Shown piece by piece: positions 46,201 to 54,233 of a stretch of DNA of 64,000 nt. The stretch is from Planctomycetota bacterium. Lineage in GTDB: Bacteria > Planctomycetota > Phycisphaerae > Phycisphaerales > SM1A02. Where the stretch lies: the NCBI GenBank assembly GCA_026386795.1, contig JAPLMU010000052.1, positions 1 to 64,000 of the forward strand, written 5' to 3'. Below the pieces are notes generated by a model that worked only from the letters and a program-made list of their open reading frames with translations, had not been told where the DNA came from and made no database searches. The number at the start of each line of letters is the position of its first letter. Position 1 is the first letter of the stretch. The position numbers and the translations under genes were made by a program.

Positions 46201-46390
46201 GTCGTGTCACTACATCCGAAGTAGTGTCCGCTGATGCGCCCGGATAGAACGCGGAGACCTGCACGGTGGGCGGCGTAATCGGCGGGAACTGTGAGACCGG
46301 CATGATGGTCATCGACAACCCACCAGCGATCACCATGAGCAGGGCGATCACCGTCGCGAAGATGGGTCGCTTGATGAAGAAGTCGATCAT
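43256..46390 (-). CDS. RND multidrug efflux transporter, inner-membrane permease (AcrB/MexB-like)
   Basis: The 1044-residue hydrophobe/amphiphile-efflux-1 type pump starts MIDFFIKRPIFATVIAL and has the TM4 proton-relay motif GIVVDDAIVVVENVERKF. The porter loops (PPEVQRQGISVRKQ, GVSTFFQKDVPQVWLDIDR) and the second-half DGxxGGL-type region are also present. It appears intact along its full length. Its ATG overlaps the stop of the adaptor reading frame (ATGA). The tripartite operon order is outer-membrane channel, adaptor, permease, but the adaptor is broken. Confidence 0.95.
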   Translation of the reverse strand: MIDFFIKRPIFATVIALLMVIAGGLSMTIMPVSQFPPITPPTVQVSAFYPGASADTTSDVVTRLLERQINGVPGMIYMSSNSVNGGNAVITVTFAVGYDLSIGTVDVQNYAQTAIPQLPPEVQRQGISVRKQSTDFVQVVGLRSPKGTYDADFLANYADINIVQTLQRIPGVSQVSNFGLRQYSMRIWMDTPKLASLGIEPTDVYKAIDEQNRQAVGGQAGASPVTAVPAFVMQVNTLGRLEQVKEFEQIVVRSSDKGTVLLKDVARVELGAASYTTVGKQDGDATGLLGVFQLPGSNAFEIAKGVAAAMESLKKDFPEDVDYRINYDTTKFVRASIEEVVSTFWEAALLVLIIIYVFLQSFRTTLIPMIAIPVSIIGTFAVMLAMGFSINTLTLLGLVLSIGIVVDDAIVVVENVERKFEGGETDPYRAASTAMKEVAGPIIATTLSLVAVFVPAALMPGVTGQLYNQFAMTIAISVVLSSINSLTLSPALAAIFLRPRKMADRGFFGAFNRKFNGVELAYESTVGWLIRRWVVAGVIFVVAIAAALWLVTTAPTAFVPDEDNGYFFVAYQLPAGSPLDRTNAVAAEARKIVAAQPEVDTVIEINGLNFIANAPQSNSGVLIPVLKPWSERKGLQHTTSAIVQRLQPLLWTIPGGMAFPFNPPSIPGLGSVGGFQLQLIDRAGLGTDALYAAAMDVVNETRKYPDKLLGVSTFFQKDVPQVWLDIDRAKLQRLGVTVADAFAALQLNFGSAYVNQFNRFNQVYQVYVQADARYRMAPEDLGKIYVMNNAREMIPFSAFAHERTTTGPDNITHYNVTDTIAINGAGAPGISSGDATAFMEQICDKVLPQGMTYEWTGIVFQEQTSANAAPIVFTLAIIAVFLFLAAQYESWTLPILVVIAVPFAVLGAVGGLRAAGMPLDIYAQIGLVMLIGLAAKNAILIVEFAKAGTERGLTPVQAALDAARLRLRPILMTALSFILGVAPLVIATGAGASARRSIGVTVMVGLAVSTLLSLVIVPVFYALLVVIRDRVWGPDDGDTAHSAK

Positions 46391-47461
46391 TCAGCGGCCT
46401 TGCCCATGCGCTTTTGAATCTTGCCTTCGACAGCCTGCAACATCGCCTCGGGCGAGATTGTCTGTGCGCCGTCATGGAGTTTCTGCATACCCTCGATGAC
46501 GAGCGTCTCATCGGCGCCGAGACCTTCGGTAATGACGATGCCTGCGCCTCCTCGTGGCCGGTATGGAAATTGCATCTTTGAGTTCGGCCACTTGGAGTTT
46601 GACGGTGACATACGCGCCGGGTGCCATCATCAGATCAGTGTTTGGAACTTCAATTCTCGTACGAATTGTGGAGGTTTCGCGATTGACCGAGTTATCAATG
46701 AAGACCACCTTGCCGGAGCGGGTCCACGCCCCGCCAGGGAGTGATGCTTGCGTACTTTTGTCATCCGCAAGCTGCATGCGACGCAGTGCGGGAATGTCGG
46801 AGTCAACTGGTTCAAACTCCACCCAAAGCGGATCCATCTGCCGCACGGTGACAAGCGTGGTTTGTGGCGTAACGGATGTTCCCGCGTACTTGTTCGTTGC
46901 ACTTACCTGACCTGCTACCGGACTAGTGATTCGCGTGAAGGACAGATTCAGGTTTGCTTCATCAAGCGCAGCGTGACGTGCGTCGAGATTTGCCTCCGCA
47001 GTTCGTTGGTTCGCCAGCATTTGGTCGAACGCCTCTTGGGAGATTGCTGAAACTTCAACGAGCGGGCGATTGCGCACCACTTTGTCAGTGGCGTTCTTGA
47101 GTTCCGCCTCTACTACGGCAATATCAGCCTTGGCCTTCTCAACGAGCACGCGGTACGGACGTGGGTCAATCATGTAGAGCATCTGCCCATCAGTGACGGA
47201 CTGTCCGTTGCTGAAGCCCTGAGTATCAATCCATCCGCTCACGCGCGGGATAATGTCAACGGTGCGCACGCTCATGGTCATGCCCGGGTATTCGCGGTGG
47301 ATTGCCACATCGCTGACCGTTGGCTTGGTGGTGCGCACGGGCGACGGCGGCATGCCGGCCGGTCCCTGCGGTGCGCGGGAGCATGCGGCGGCAGCGAAGA
47401 TCAGCGTAAATGCTGCAATAAATCGAGTCTTCTTCATGTTCGTATCTGTCTGCTCAGCCAT
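46387..47461 (-). pseudogene. RND periplasmic adaptor (AcrA/MexA-like), frameshifted with internal deletion
   Basis: From 47461 (or ATG 47437, giving a lipoprotein signal with AAAC) the frame encodes a normal adaptor: lipoyl/hairpin region, LSFTRITSPVAGQVS, TLVTVRQMDPLWVEF and MAPGAYVTVKLQVAELKDA. After ISIP it shifts into an Arg/His-rich tail and stops at 46508. The correct family ending (GIVITEGLGADETLVIEGMQ) continues in another frame to the stop at 46387, which overlaps the permease start. About 35-45 residues normally found between ISIP and the VIT.GL motif are absent. So this is a deletion plus frameshift near 46545-46566, or an assembly error. Confidence 0.85.
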
Positions 47462-49004
47462 TTGAGCGGCCAGTAGCTGGGCCGCTTGGCGCTAGGAAGT
47501 CATTTGCGGTGGGGGTTGGATTGAATCGCTTTACATCCTCGACAGCGGTCGGCATTGGGCTGTTCTCCCAGCCGCCACCGAGCGAGCGGTACAGCTCAAC
47601 GCAGTCTTGTGCAACTAAACCTTCAGCTTGCGCGAGTCCGTTACGTGCGATCACCGATGCTTGTAAGTACTCGATGAGCCGAGCAATATCGATCGTGCCT
47701 GCGTTGTACTGCATGAACGCCAAGTCGTAAGAGGCGCCGATCTCTCTTGCGCTGTCAGAGAAGTTTCCACGGACGGCTCGAGCAGCAGTAAATGAAGTGA
47801 TCGATGATTCCACCTGGTTGATGGCAGTCACCACGGTCAACTGGTAGCGCAACAGTGCATCAGCAGAGCGAGCTTTCGCTTGCTTGACGCGCGCTTCAGC
47901 CGCCCCGGTCAGGATGTTCATGAAATTCCAACTGATCGCCGGCGTGATGCCGTACGTCATGTTCTTGTTGACGTCGGTGAGATCACTGAAATTCGGTGTT
48001 TGGATGACGAAGTTGCCAGTGAATGTGAAGCGCGGCAAATAGCCAGCCTCAGCCACGCCAATTTCGGCTGTCGCAGCCTGAAAGTTGCGTTCTGCGGCCT
48101 GAACATCAGGGCGGCGCATCAGCAGTGTTGATGGAATGCCCACCGCAATCGGCATATCCACCGAGGGCACTTTGCCATCGGTTTCCACCATTGCGCGCAC
48201 GCGTTCGGGCGTTTCGGCTAGCAGAATGCAGAGTCCAGAAAGTTGCTTGGCGATCATGCCGTCAAAGCGAATGGACTCAGCCAATGCCGAAGACTGGCGT
48301 GAGCGAACCTCGCCGAGTTCCACTTTGGACCCCGCCTGATAGCGAACCTTCTTCTCGATCGCTCCGACCAATTTGCCATAACCCTGCGCAAGGTCTCGGT
48401 ACGCCTTGCGCTGCGCTTGGAGTTGTCGAATGGTGACGTATGCCTGCGCAACTTCAGCCCGGATACTCACTAACGCGGCGCGGTAGCCCGCAGCACTCAT
48501 TTGCACGCGCGAAACGCCCGCCTCAATCTGCCGACGGACTGCGCCCCATACGTCGATTTCCCAAGCAGCTGAGGCGACATTCCACTCCCAGTTGTTGAAA
48601 CTCTGACGCAGTGCATCTGGATTTTGGATACCGAGCGCGTTGCCGTTGATTTGCCGGTGGCTGTACGCCAGGCCGGTGTCCATCTCGGGGAATAATTTGG
48701 CGAAGTCAACGGTGTATTGCGCGCGGTATTCCTCAAGCGCAAGAAGCGTGCGGCGCAGATCAATGTTCTGCATGTCCGCGCGCGAGACGAGCTCGTCGAG
48801 CACCGGATCCTTGAAATTCTGCCACCAACGCTCGCTGATTGGCTCGGTGACTGCAAGAGCGGCGTCACTCTTGGCAGTGAATTGCGGCTCAACCGGAACG
48901 CGCGGTTCTTGATAGTCAGGCCCAACTGCGCAACCGCCCAGAAGTGTCGCCGTGCTTGCGATCACAGAGGCCCACAAAGGGCAGAAATTCAGGGTAAGGC
49001 GCAT
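47454..49004 (-). CDS. Outer-membrane efflux lipoprotein (OprM/NodT-like)
   Basis: The 516-residue product has lipobox LGGC and then the CAVGPDYQEPRVP start typical of NodT-type outer-membrane factors. Two TolC-like repeats follow, with WWQNFKDPVLDELV, VASAAWEIDVWG, VGIPSTLLMRRPDVQAAE and YLPRFTFTGNF. It forms the exit duct of the RND pump. TACACT (minus strand, 49017-49012) lies 7 nt before the ATG, so the operon probably starts here. No regulator gene is adjacent. Confidence 0.93.
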   Translation of the reverse strand: MRLTLNFCPLWASVIASTATLLGGCAVGPDYQEPRVPVEPQFTAKSDAALAVTEPISERWWQNFKDPVLDELVSRADMQNIDLRRTLLALEEYRAQYTVDFAKLFPEMDTGLAYSHRQINGNALGIQNPDALRQSFNNWEWNVASAAWEIDVWGAVRRQIEAGVSRVQMSAAGYRAALVSIRAEVAQAYVTIRQLQAQRKAYRDLAQGYGKLVGAIEKKVRYQAGSKVELGEVRSRQSSALAESIRFDGMIAKQLSGLCILLAETPERVRAMVETDGKVPSVDMPIAVGIPSTLLMRRPDVQAAERNFQAATAEIGVAEAGYLPRFTFTGNFVIQTPNFSDLTDVNKNMTYGITPAISWNFMNILTGAAEARVKQAKARSADALLRYQLTVVTAINQVESSITSFTAARAVRGNFSDSAREIGASYDLAFMQYNAGTIDIARLIEYLQASVIARNGLAQAEGLVAQDCVELYRSLGGGWENSPMPTAVEDVKRFNPTPTANDFLAPSGPATGRSNG

Positions 49005-49036
49005 TGCGCGGAGTGTAGCCGCGACAAGGGGGCGAT

Positions 49037-49900
49037 TTACGCGTTTACGGGTCGCCGCACGGGGTCAAGCAGACGCTGCGCATAGGTATTCATGGCATCG
49101 CGCAACTGATCAAAACTATCGAGTACGTACAGAATCGGCTGGTAATGGTCGATTTCGAAACTCGTGTTGCAGACCGTCTCGAGGTCAAAGGGTCGACGAT
49201 CGACATCCTTGGAGTCCAGCGCGTGCGCACTTTCGCCAGGGCTCGAAATCAAGCCACTTCCGTACAGTCGATTGCGCCCGCCTTCGCGGATCAGACCGAA
49301 TTCCACGGTGAACCAGAATAGTCGTGACAACCGCTCGACATGGCGCGGGTCATCCGTGTTCGCCGCTGCTTTGCCGTAGGTTTGCAGGAAGTCTGCAAAG
49401 ACTGGGTCTGCGTGCAACGGCACATGACCAAAGATGTCGTGAAAGATGTCTGGCTCGGGCAGGTAGTTAATAGACTCACGCGACCGAATCACAATAGTGG
49501 TTGGAAATTCACGGCGCGCGAGACAAGCAAAGAACGCCTTCGCAGGAAGATAGCCAGGTACAGCCTTGCTTTGCCAACCAGTGAGTGGCATCAAGAATGT
49601 ATTGACCGACTGCGGCCCCTCGAGGTAGGGAATGTGGTCGCGTACCAAGTTAATGCTGCGTGCTCCACGGAGGTAGACATCGCTGGCGTTGTTAGCCAAA
49701 TACGCCATCTGTCGGTCATAGAGGACGCGCCAAGTTTCTTGGTTCTCCTCGGTGTATCCAACATAATTTTGTCCGATGTATGCCTTGGAAATGTCTGGGA
49801 AGCCAGGTTCGCCGTAATGATTGGCGTACTCCTGAGCGGCCTTGCCTTGTGGGCCATCGATCATCGCGTGGTTCAGATTGCCGGACATGCCTTGACCCAT
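49037..49900 (-). CDS. phhA: Phenylalanine-4-hydroxylase
   Basis: The 287-residue non-heme iron, tetrahydropterin-dependent enzyme converts Phe to Tyr. The iron ligands are in PDIFHDIFGHVPLHADP (two His) and RLFWFTVEFGLI (Glu). Substrate-loop segments REFPTTIVIRSRESINYLPE and YGSGLISSPGES are also present. It has only the catalytic domain, as usual in bacteria. No pterin carbinolamine dehydratase gene is beside it. Nearby aroDE and aroC also serve aromatic amino acids, but on the other strand. Confidence 0.94.
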   Translation of the reverse strand: MGQGMSGNLNHAMIDGPQGKAAQEYANHYGEPGFPDISKAYIGQNYVGYTEENQETWRVLYDRQMAYLANNASDVYLRGARSINLVRDHIPYLEGPQSVNTFLMPLTGWQSKAVPGYLPAKAFFACLARREFPTTIVIRSRESINYLPEPDIFHDIFGHVPLHADPVFADFLQTYGKAAANTDDPRHVERLSRLFWFTVEFGLIREGGRNRLYGSGLISSPGESAHALDSKDVDRRPFDLETVCNTSFEIDHYQPILYVLDSFDQLRDAMNTYAQRLLDPVRRPVNA

Positions 49901-49973
49901 CGGTAGTTCCCTTCGTGTTCGTCAGAGTGCTGCTTGCAGCAGTCTAGGCGTGCGCGCTCTCAGAATGAAGTCG

Positions 49974-50585
49974 CTAACTGCCGGCCCGCTCCGTGAGCCA
50001 CGTCTTGACCTCATTCGCGGAGGAAATGGCCGGAATGGCTGAAATCCTTGCGATACCCAACTGCGCGCGCGCGTCAATTCCCCATGGATCAACCCCCACT
50101 ACTTTGGGGTCAATGAGCAGGTGTTCGCCGGAGACTCGGGCAGCACGAATGACCTGCTCTTGGCAGGAGTTATTGAGTTCCTTGCAGAGTGCCCCTTCAT
50201 GGGCGGCAAACGGGTTCTCGCGCATCAGCGCTTGGCCATCGATGAAGTAACCCTTGTAGCGAGCGGCGTCAATTTGAATCCGTGCCCATCGAACATCTGG
50301 CGGCTCGCCGTGATAGATGCACCACCGATCGCAAATGGCGCCTTCCGGTCCGTTCTCGTCAATCTGCTCAAGAGTCACTTGTAAGACCAGCGCGTCATCA
50401 CTGTCATCAGGAAGTTCAAGAACGGTGTCTACCGAACGGAGCATCGCCACCATCACCGACGCCACTAAATGGCCACTCGGCGTGGGCGCCACGCAAATTT
50501 CCACGCGATCCTCGCCGAAGCGGATCTTCCCATGAAGGTGCGTACGCATGAATTGGTAGGCCTCGTCGGCAATCTCGTCGGTCAT
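49974..50585 (-). CDS. Hypothetical protein, 203 aa
   Basis: I do not recognise this family. It is acidic, without signal peptide or transmembrane segment, and has three Cys (CDRWCIYHGEPPD, ALCKELNNSC region is a further pair). The C-terminal segment GVDPWGIDARAQLGIARISA is well structured by appearance. It is divergent from aroDE: 47 bp separate the starts, and both have TAGGAT 7-8 nt before the start codon, which suggests linked expression. Confidence 0.7.
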   Translation of the reverse strand: MTDEIADEAYQFMRTHLHGKIRFGEDRVEICVAPTPSGHLVASVMVAMLRSVDTVLELPDDSDDALVLQVTLEQIDENGPEGAICDRWCIYHGEPPDVRWARIQIDAARYKGYFIDGQALMRENPFAAHEGALCKELNNSCQEQVIRAARVSGEHLLIDPKVVGVDPWGIDARAQLGIARISAIPAISSANEVKTWLTERAGS

Positions 50586-50593
50586 TGCATCGA

Positions 50594-50625
50594 ATCCTAA
50601 CTTCTAGCGGCGCGCGCCGTAGGAT
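50594..50625. promoter_or_regulatory. Divergent TAGGAT hexamers for the 203-aa gene and aroDE
   Basis: Minus-strand TAGGAT (50599-50594) is 8 nt before ATG 50585; plus-strand TAGGAT (50620-50625) is 7 nt before GTG 50633. With only 47 bp between the start codons, any -35 elements would overlap the opposite unit. Confidence 0.55.
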
Positions 50626-50632
50626 TCCGTTC

Positions 50633-52276
50633 GTGACTCACCTTTGCGTGTCCATTTCCGTTGAAGCCCCGGACGAGATCAATTCTGCTCTTGCCGATGC
50701 GCGTCGCGCGATTGAGCATGGCGCAGATATGGTGGAGTGGCGGGTCGATGTACTGGCGGAGTGCGAGAACGCACTGCACCACGTGCGAACGCTTGTGCGC
50801 GAATCACCAGCGCCGTGCATTGTGACCATTCGCGGGGCGCGCGAGGGAGGTGATTGGCGCGGCAACGAGGCGGATCGAGTTAGCTTTCTTGAAGCACTCT
50901 GCACCGCTGATGGCGAGCCTGCGCCAACCTATATTGACTTTGAACTTGCCGATGCGCAACGCAGCGCAAATTTGCGGCAGAAACTTGAACTCTGCGTAGC
51001 GCATCCCGGCCAAGTGCGCACCGTCGGTACGCGATTGATTCTGAGTGTGCATGACTTTGAGGGGCGACCCGCGTCACTCCTTCGGCAATGGACCGCGATG
51101 GCTGAGAGTGATGCATGCGCCGTTGCGAAAGTGGCGTGGCGTGCGCGCAGCGTCCGCGACAATATTGAGGCATTTGAGTTGCTTGCCACCCGCGTTAAGC
51201 CAGCAGTAGTGCTCTGTATGGGCGAGCTTGGGCTGATGAGTCGCGTACTCGCGCCGAAATTTGGCGCGTTTCTCACCTTCGCCCACGCGGGCAACGATTC
51301 TGATGCGCAGCGCGCTGCTGCAAACGCTGCAGGCACCGCGCCTGGGCAAGTGTCCGTTGAAGACATGGTCAATCTTTATGGGTTTCGGAGCATTGGTCCC
51401 GCCACGCGTGTCTTTGGCGTGATCGGTTGGCCAGTCGGTCATTCGCGCAGCCCGCACCTGCACAATGAATGGTTCCGCGCAGCGGGGCGTGATGCAGTGC
51501 TGCTTCCGATGCCAATTCCGCCGGAGTACGAACACTTTAAGGCGACGGTTGCCGAATTGTTGGCGTTTGCGCCGCTTGATTTCCGGGGCGCATGCGTCAC
51601 GCTCCCGCACAAAGAGCATCTCGTTCGCTTTGTTCATGAGCACGGCGGACATGTTGATGAGATCGCGGCGCGGATCGGCGCAGCAAACACGCTGTATCTC
51701 GATTCCTCTGGTGCATTGCATTGCACTAATACAGATGCGCCCGCCGCAGTTGACGCTCTCACGCATGGCATGGGTATTCAGCGCGCGGAGCTTCGTGACA
51801 AGCGTGTTGCCGTGCTCGGTGCGGGCGGGGTTGCTCGTGCCGTTGCGGCTGGACTAGCGGATGAAGGCGCTCGTGTTGTGATCTTCAACCGTAACGAAGA
51901 TCGCGCGCGACGCTTGTGTGCACAACTCCGAGAAGGTCTGTCACAGCACGGAAGTGGCGCGAAAAACGCTGCAACGGGCAGCGCGAATGAAGGTCACATT
52001 GTTGCAGGCCGTGCCGGTGAAATCAGCTGCGGTTGCTTCCATGCGCTTGTGAACTGCACGCCGGTTGGTATGCAAGGCGGATCGGACCCACAGGGCAATC
52101 CACTCGCAGATGATGTGCATCTTGATGACTCAATCACGGTGATGGATACCGTTTATGCACCTCGCGATACGCCGCTGATCCTTGAGTCACGGTCGCGCGG
52201 CGCACGCACGGTTGATGGCTGGGCGATGTTTATGAAGCAGGCAGAGCGACAGTTCCGCCTTTGGCATACGGACTAA
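50633..52276 (+). CDS. aroDE: Bifunctional 3-dehydroquinate dehydratase (type I)/shikimate dehydrogenase
   Basis: Residues 1-225 are type I dehydroquinase: MVEWRVD, LSVHDF (catalytic His) and AKVAWRA (Schiff-base Lys). The remaining half is shikimate dehydrogenase: GVIGWPVGHSRSPHLHNEWF, TLPHKEH (catalytic Lys), NTDAP, the NADPH loop VLGAGGVARAV with NRNEDR, and NCTPVGMQ. The fusion carries out consecutive shikimate steps. The GTG at 50633 is preferred to the upstream TTG because of TAGGAT 7 nt before it. Such AroDE fusions are known in plants, chlamydiae and planctomycetes. Confidence 0.95.
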   Translation: MTHLCVSISVEAPDEINSALADARRAIEHGADMVEWRVDVLAECENALHHVRTLVRESPAPCIVTIRGAREGGDWRGNEADRVSFLEALCTADGEPAPTYIDFELADAQRSANLRQKLELCVAHPGQVRTVGTRLILSVHDFEGRPASLLRQWTAMAESDACAVAKVAWRARSVRDNIEAFELLATRVKPAVVLCMGELGLMSRVLAPKFGAFLTFAHAGNDSDAQRAAANAAGTAPGQVSVEDMVNLYGFRSIGPATRVFGVIGWPVGHSRSPHLHNEWFRAAGRDAVLLPMPIPPEYEHFKATVAELLAFAPLDFRGACVTLPHKEHLVRFVHEHGGHVDEIAARIGAANTLYLDSSGALHCTNTDAPAAVDALTHGMGIQRAELRDKRVAVLGAGGVARAVAAGLADEGARVVIFNRNEDRARRLCAQLREGLSQHGSGAKNAATGSANEGHIVAGRAGEISCGCFHALVNCTPVGMQGGSDPQGNPLADDVHLDDSITVMDTVYAPRDTPLILESRSRGARTVDGWAMFMKQAERQFRLWHTD

Positions 52277-52310
52277 GAAGCAACGACAAGTACACCGCAG
52301 TGCTGCTGGA

Positions 52311-54074
52311 TCACTCGTGGGAAGGATTGGGTCTATCGATTCGCTCCGCGTCGGTGCGGAATGCGTCGCGCGCCGACTTTGGAACTTCCCACAGCGTGAA
52401 TCTGTCAGACTGTTTCACAATCTGTGATTCGCGCGGAATCGCAGCGACTGACATCGGCCCACGACCGCCCCCGCCGGGTGGCCCATCCGACCCGCGCCGC
52501 GCTTCCAGTATGTAGAGGCGTTCGTATCGATCAAAGTCCGACTCTTTCAGTGTTCCCCAGCGTGCGTGCGTGTTCATGGCAAATGCAGCCCAGAATTCCA
52601 AGCCATGTCGCGCAGCAACGACAGCCTGATCGCCGGGTGCAATATCCGCACGCCAAGAACGCAATTCTGCGAAACCATCATCGTCCACCGTTTGCATGAG
52701 CCGCCCATGTCTGCTTGCGTTTGCAGTCACCACGAGTACTGTCGCTGCAATCACGGCTACGGATGTTTGAAGTATCTGCCACCCACGTCGCCGCGGTACA
52801 CAAAGCAAGAACGCAGCTATGCACGCGAGTGGTACCGGCTCCATTAGTGCGAGCCGCATCATTTGGTCACCGCTTAAGAGCGGACATGCGAGGCATGCTG
52901 CCGTAAAGAGCAAGCCAAACAGGAATGCCTCATCAGCACGCGCGTGCGTGCACTCCTCTGCATCGGTTCGACGAATGGAACGCGTCGCCCACGTCAGGGC
53001 TGCAATGCCGAGTGCAAGTGCAGTGATCCAGGCAGTGCCCATCCATGCGCCACTGATCGGTGGACCTGGTGGTCCGCGCATGCCTCGCCGTTCTTCGGGT
53101 CCACCCATGCCTCTCGGCCCACCGGGTCCTCGAGGTCCGTCCATGCCTCTGGGTCCATCCATCCCTCGGGGTCCATCCATACCTCGGGGTCCATCCATAC
53201 CTCTGGGTCCACCCATCCCTCCCGAGCCTTCGCTTTCGCCAGAAATCAGCTTCGCGGGCAGCTTTATGACTGCTTCAGCCTTACCTGGCGCTATCCACCA
53301 CACTGCACCAAATAGGACAGCGCCAACGACTGTGAATAGCAGCGCAGCGCGCAACGCGTGCTTCGGCGAGATCCCACCACGCACCGCCCACACGACAAGC
53401 ATGAGCACACACCCAAGCGCCGTTGCGGCACACGTGCCCGCATGCGTGAGCGCCGTGAGAACGAGCATGACGATGGCCGCTAGCCACCAGTGTAATGAGC
53501 GGCGACGATCACTCGCGCGCATGGCAGTCCATGTGCATATCCATGTGCTTGCCATGAAGACATATGCCATCGACTGTTTCTCAAAGTCACCGACCATTCG
53601 TAACAGCGGTGGGCTGATGGTGAGTGCAAGACCAACCGCGACTGCGCTCGGAATTGCGCTCCGTGTTCCGCGCCCAAAGATCCACGCAGCCATAAACAAT
53701 GGAATAGCCGCCAACGGCTCTGCAACAGTGTCAATAACGCGTGAAGCCCACAGAGTTGCAGTGTCAATATCCAAACCAAACATCAACATTGTGCATTTGG
53801 CAAGTACTGCATCGCACAGAAAAGTAAGCGGCACATCGGACCACCGAAGTGCGCCTCGTTCCAGTAGCTCCCGAGCTTGTACCGCGTAGTAGCCAGCATC
53901 CATACCTGCGGGCACAGCACTGCGAAAGAGCATCGATCCGCGTACGAAAAACGCAAACGCAACAACGGCGACAAGGGCGATGCACCACGCCTGGTCGCGA
54001 AACATGGCGAGCGGCGAAGTGCAGCGCGTGGGGTGATTGGTGGCTGCTTCGGTTTCGTGGTCGGTACTCATCAT
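52311..54074 (-). CDS. Polytopic membrane protein, GT-C glycosyltransferase-like, with collagen-like insert
   Basis: The 587-residue product has about 10 transmembrane segments and an early GMDAGYYAVQARELLERG motif, like the Asp-Tyr loop of GT-C (PMT/STT3-like) glycosyltransferases. Between two hydrophobic segments (about residues 284-338) is a Gly-Pro-Arg-Gly-Met-Asp repeat tract, followed by RGMRGPPGPP. The C-terminus is a soluble domain also containing a Gly/Pro-rich stretch (GPPGGGGRGP). Substrate is unknown. It converges on aroDE (34 bp gap). Confidence 0.7.
   Translation of the reverse strand: MMSTDHETEAATNHPTRCTSPLAMFRDQAWCIALVAVVAFAFFVRGSMLFRSAVPAGMDAGYYAVQARELLERGALRWSDVPLTFLCDAVLAKCTMLMFGLDIDTATLWASRVIDTVAEPLAAIPLFMAAWIFGRGTRSAIPSAVAVGLALTISPPLLRMVGDFEKQSMAYVFMASTWICTWTAMRASDRRRSLHWWLAAIVMLVLTALTHAGTCAATALGCVLMLVVWAVRGGISPKHALRAALLFTVVGAVLFGAVWWIAPGKAEAVIKLPAKLISGESEGSGGMGGPRGMDGPRGMDGPRGMDGPRGMDGPRGPGGPRGMGGPEERRGMRGPPGPPISGAWMGTAWITALALGIAALTWATRSIRRTDAEECTHARADEAFLFGLLFTAACLACPLLSGDQMMRLALMEPVPLACIAAFLLCVPRRRGWQILQTSVAVIAATVLVVTANASRHGRLMQTVDDDGFAELRSWRADIAPGDQAVVAARHGLEFWAAFAMNTHARWGTLKESDFDRYERLYILEARRGSDGPPGGGGRGPMSVAAIPRESQIVKQSDRFTLWEVPKSARDAFRTDAERIDRPNPSHE
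53086..53222 (-). repeat. 18-bp tandem repeat encoding GPRGMD units
   Basis: About four near-identical 18-bp units (CCTCGGGGTCCATCCATA as read on the plus strand) plus diverged flanking units encode GPRGMD/GPRGPG/GPRGMG. The reading frame is preserved because 18 is a multiple of 3. Copy number could vary by slippage. Confidence 0.85.
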
Positions 54075-54233
54075 GCGTACTTCGCTTCGTGTTTCGACAG
54101 CGCCTTTTTCGGTCTAATCTTCCACTTTCATCTCCATCTTCTGCGTGGTGTAGCAAGTGGTTGCCGGCCGCACGAGCCGAGGGACGGACTTGTTTCTCGT
54201 TTCAATGTCACGGCGTGGATATCCTTGCAACCC

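Noticed and set aside
53086..53222. CRISPR-like short repeats
   Set aside because: Units are directly adjacent with no spacers and are in frame within a coding sequence, so this is a coding tandem repeat.
53877..54233. Upstream extension of aroC
   Set aside because: Antisense to the GT-C-like gene; chorismate synthase begins at LTYRTAGESHG, matching ATG 54234.
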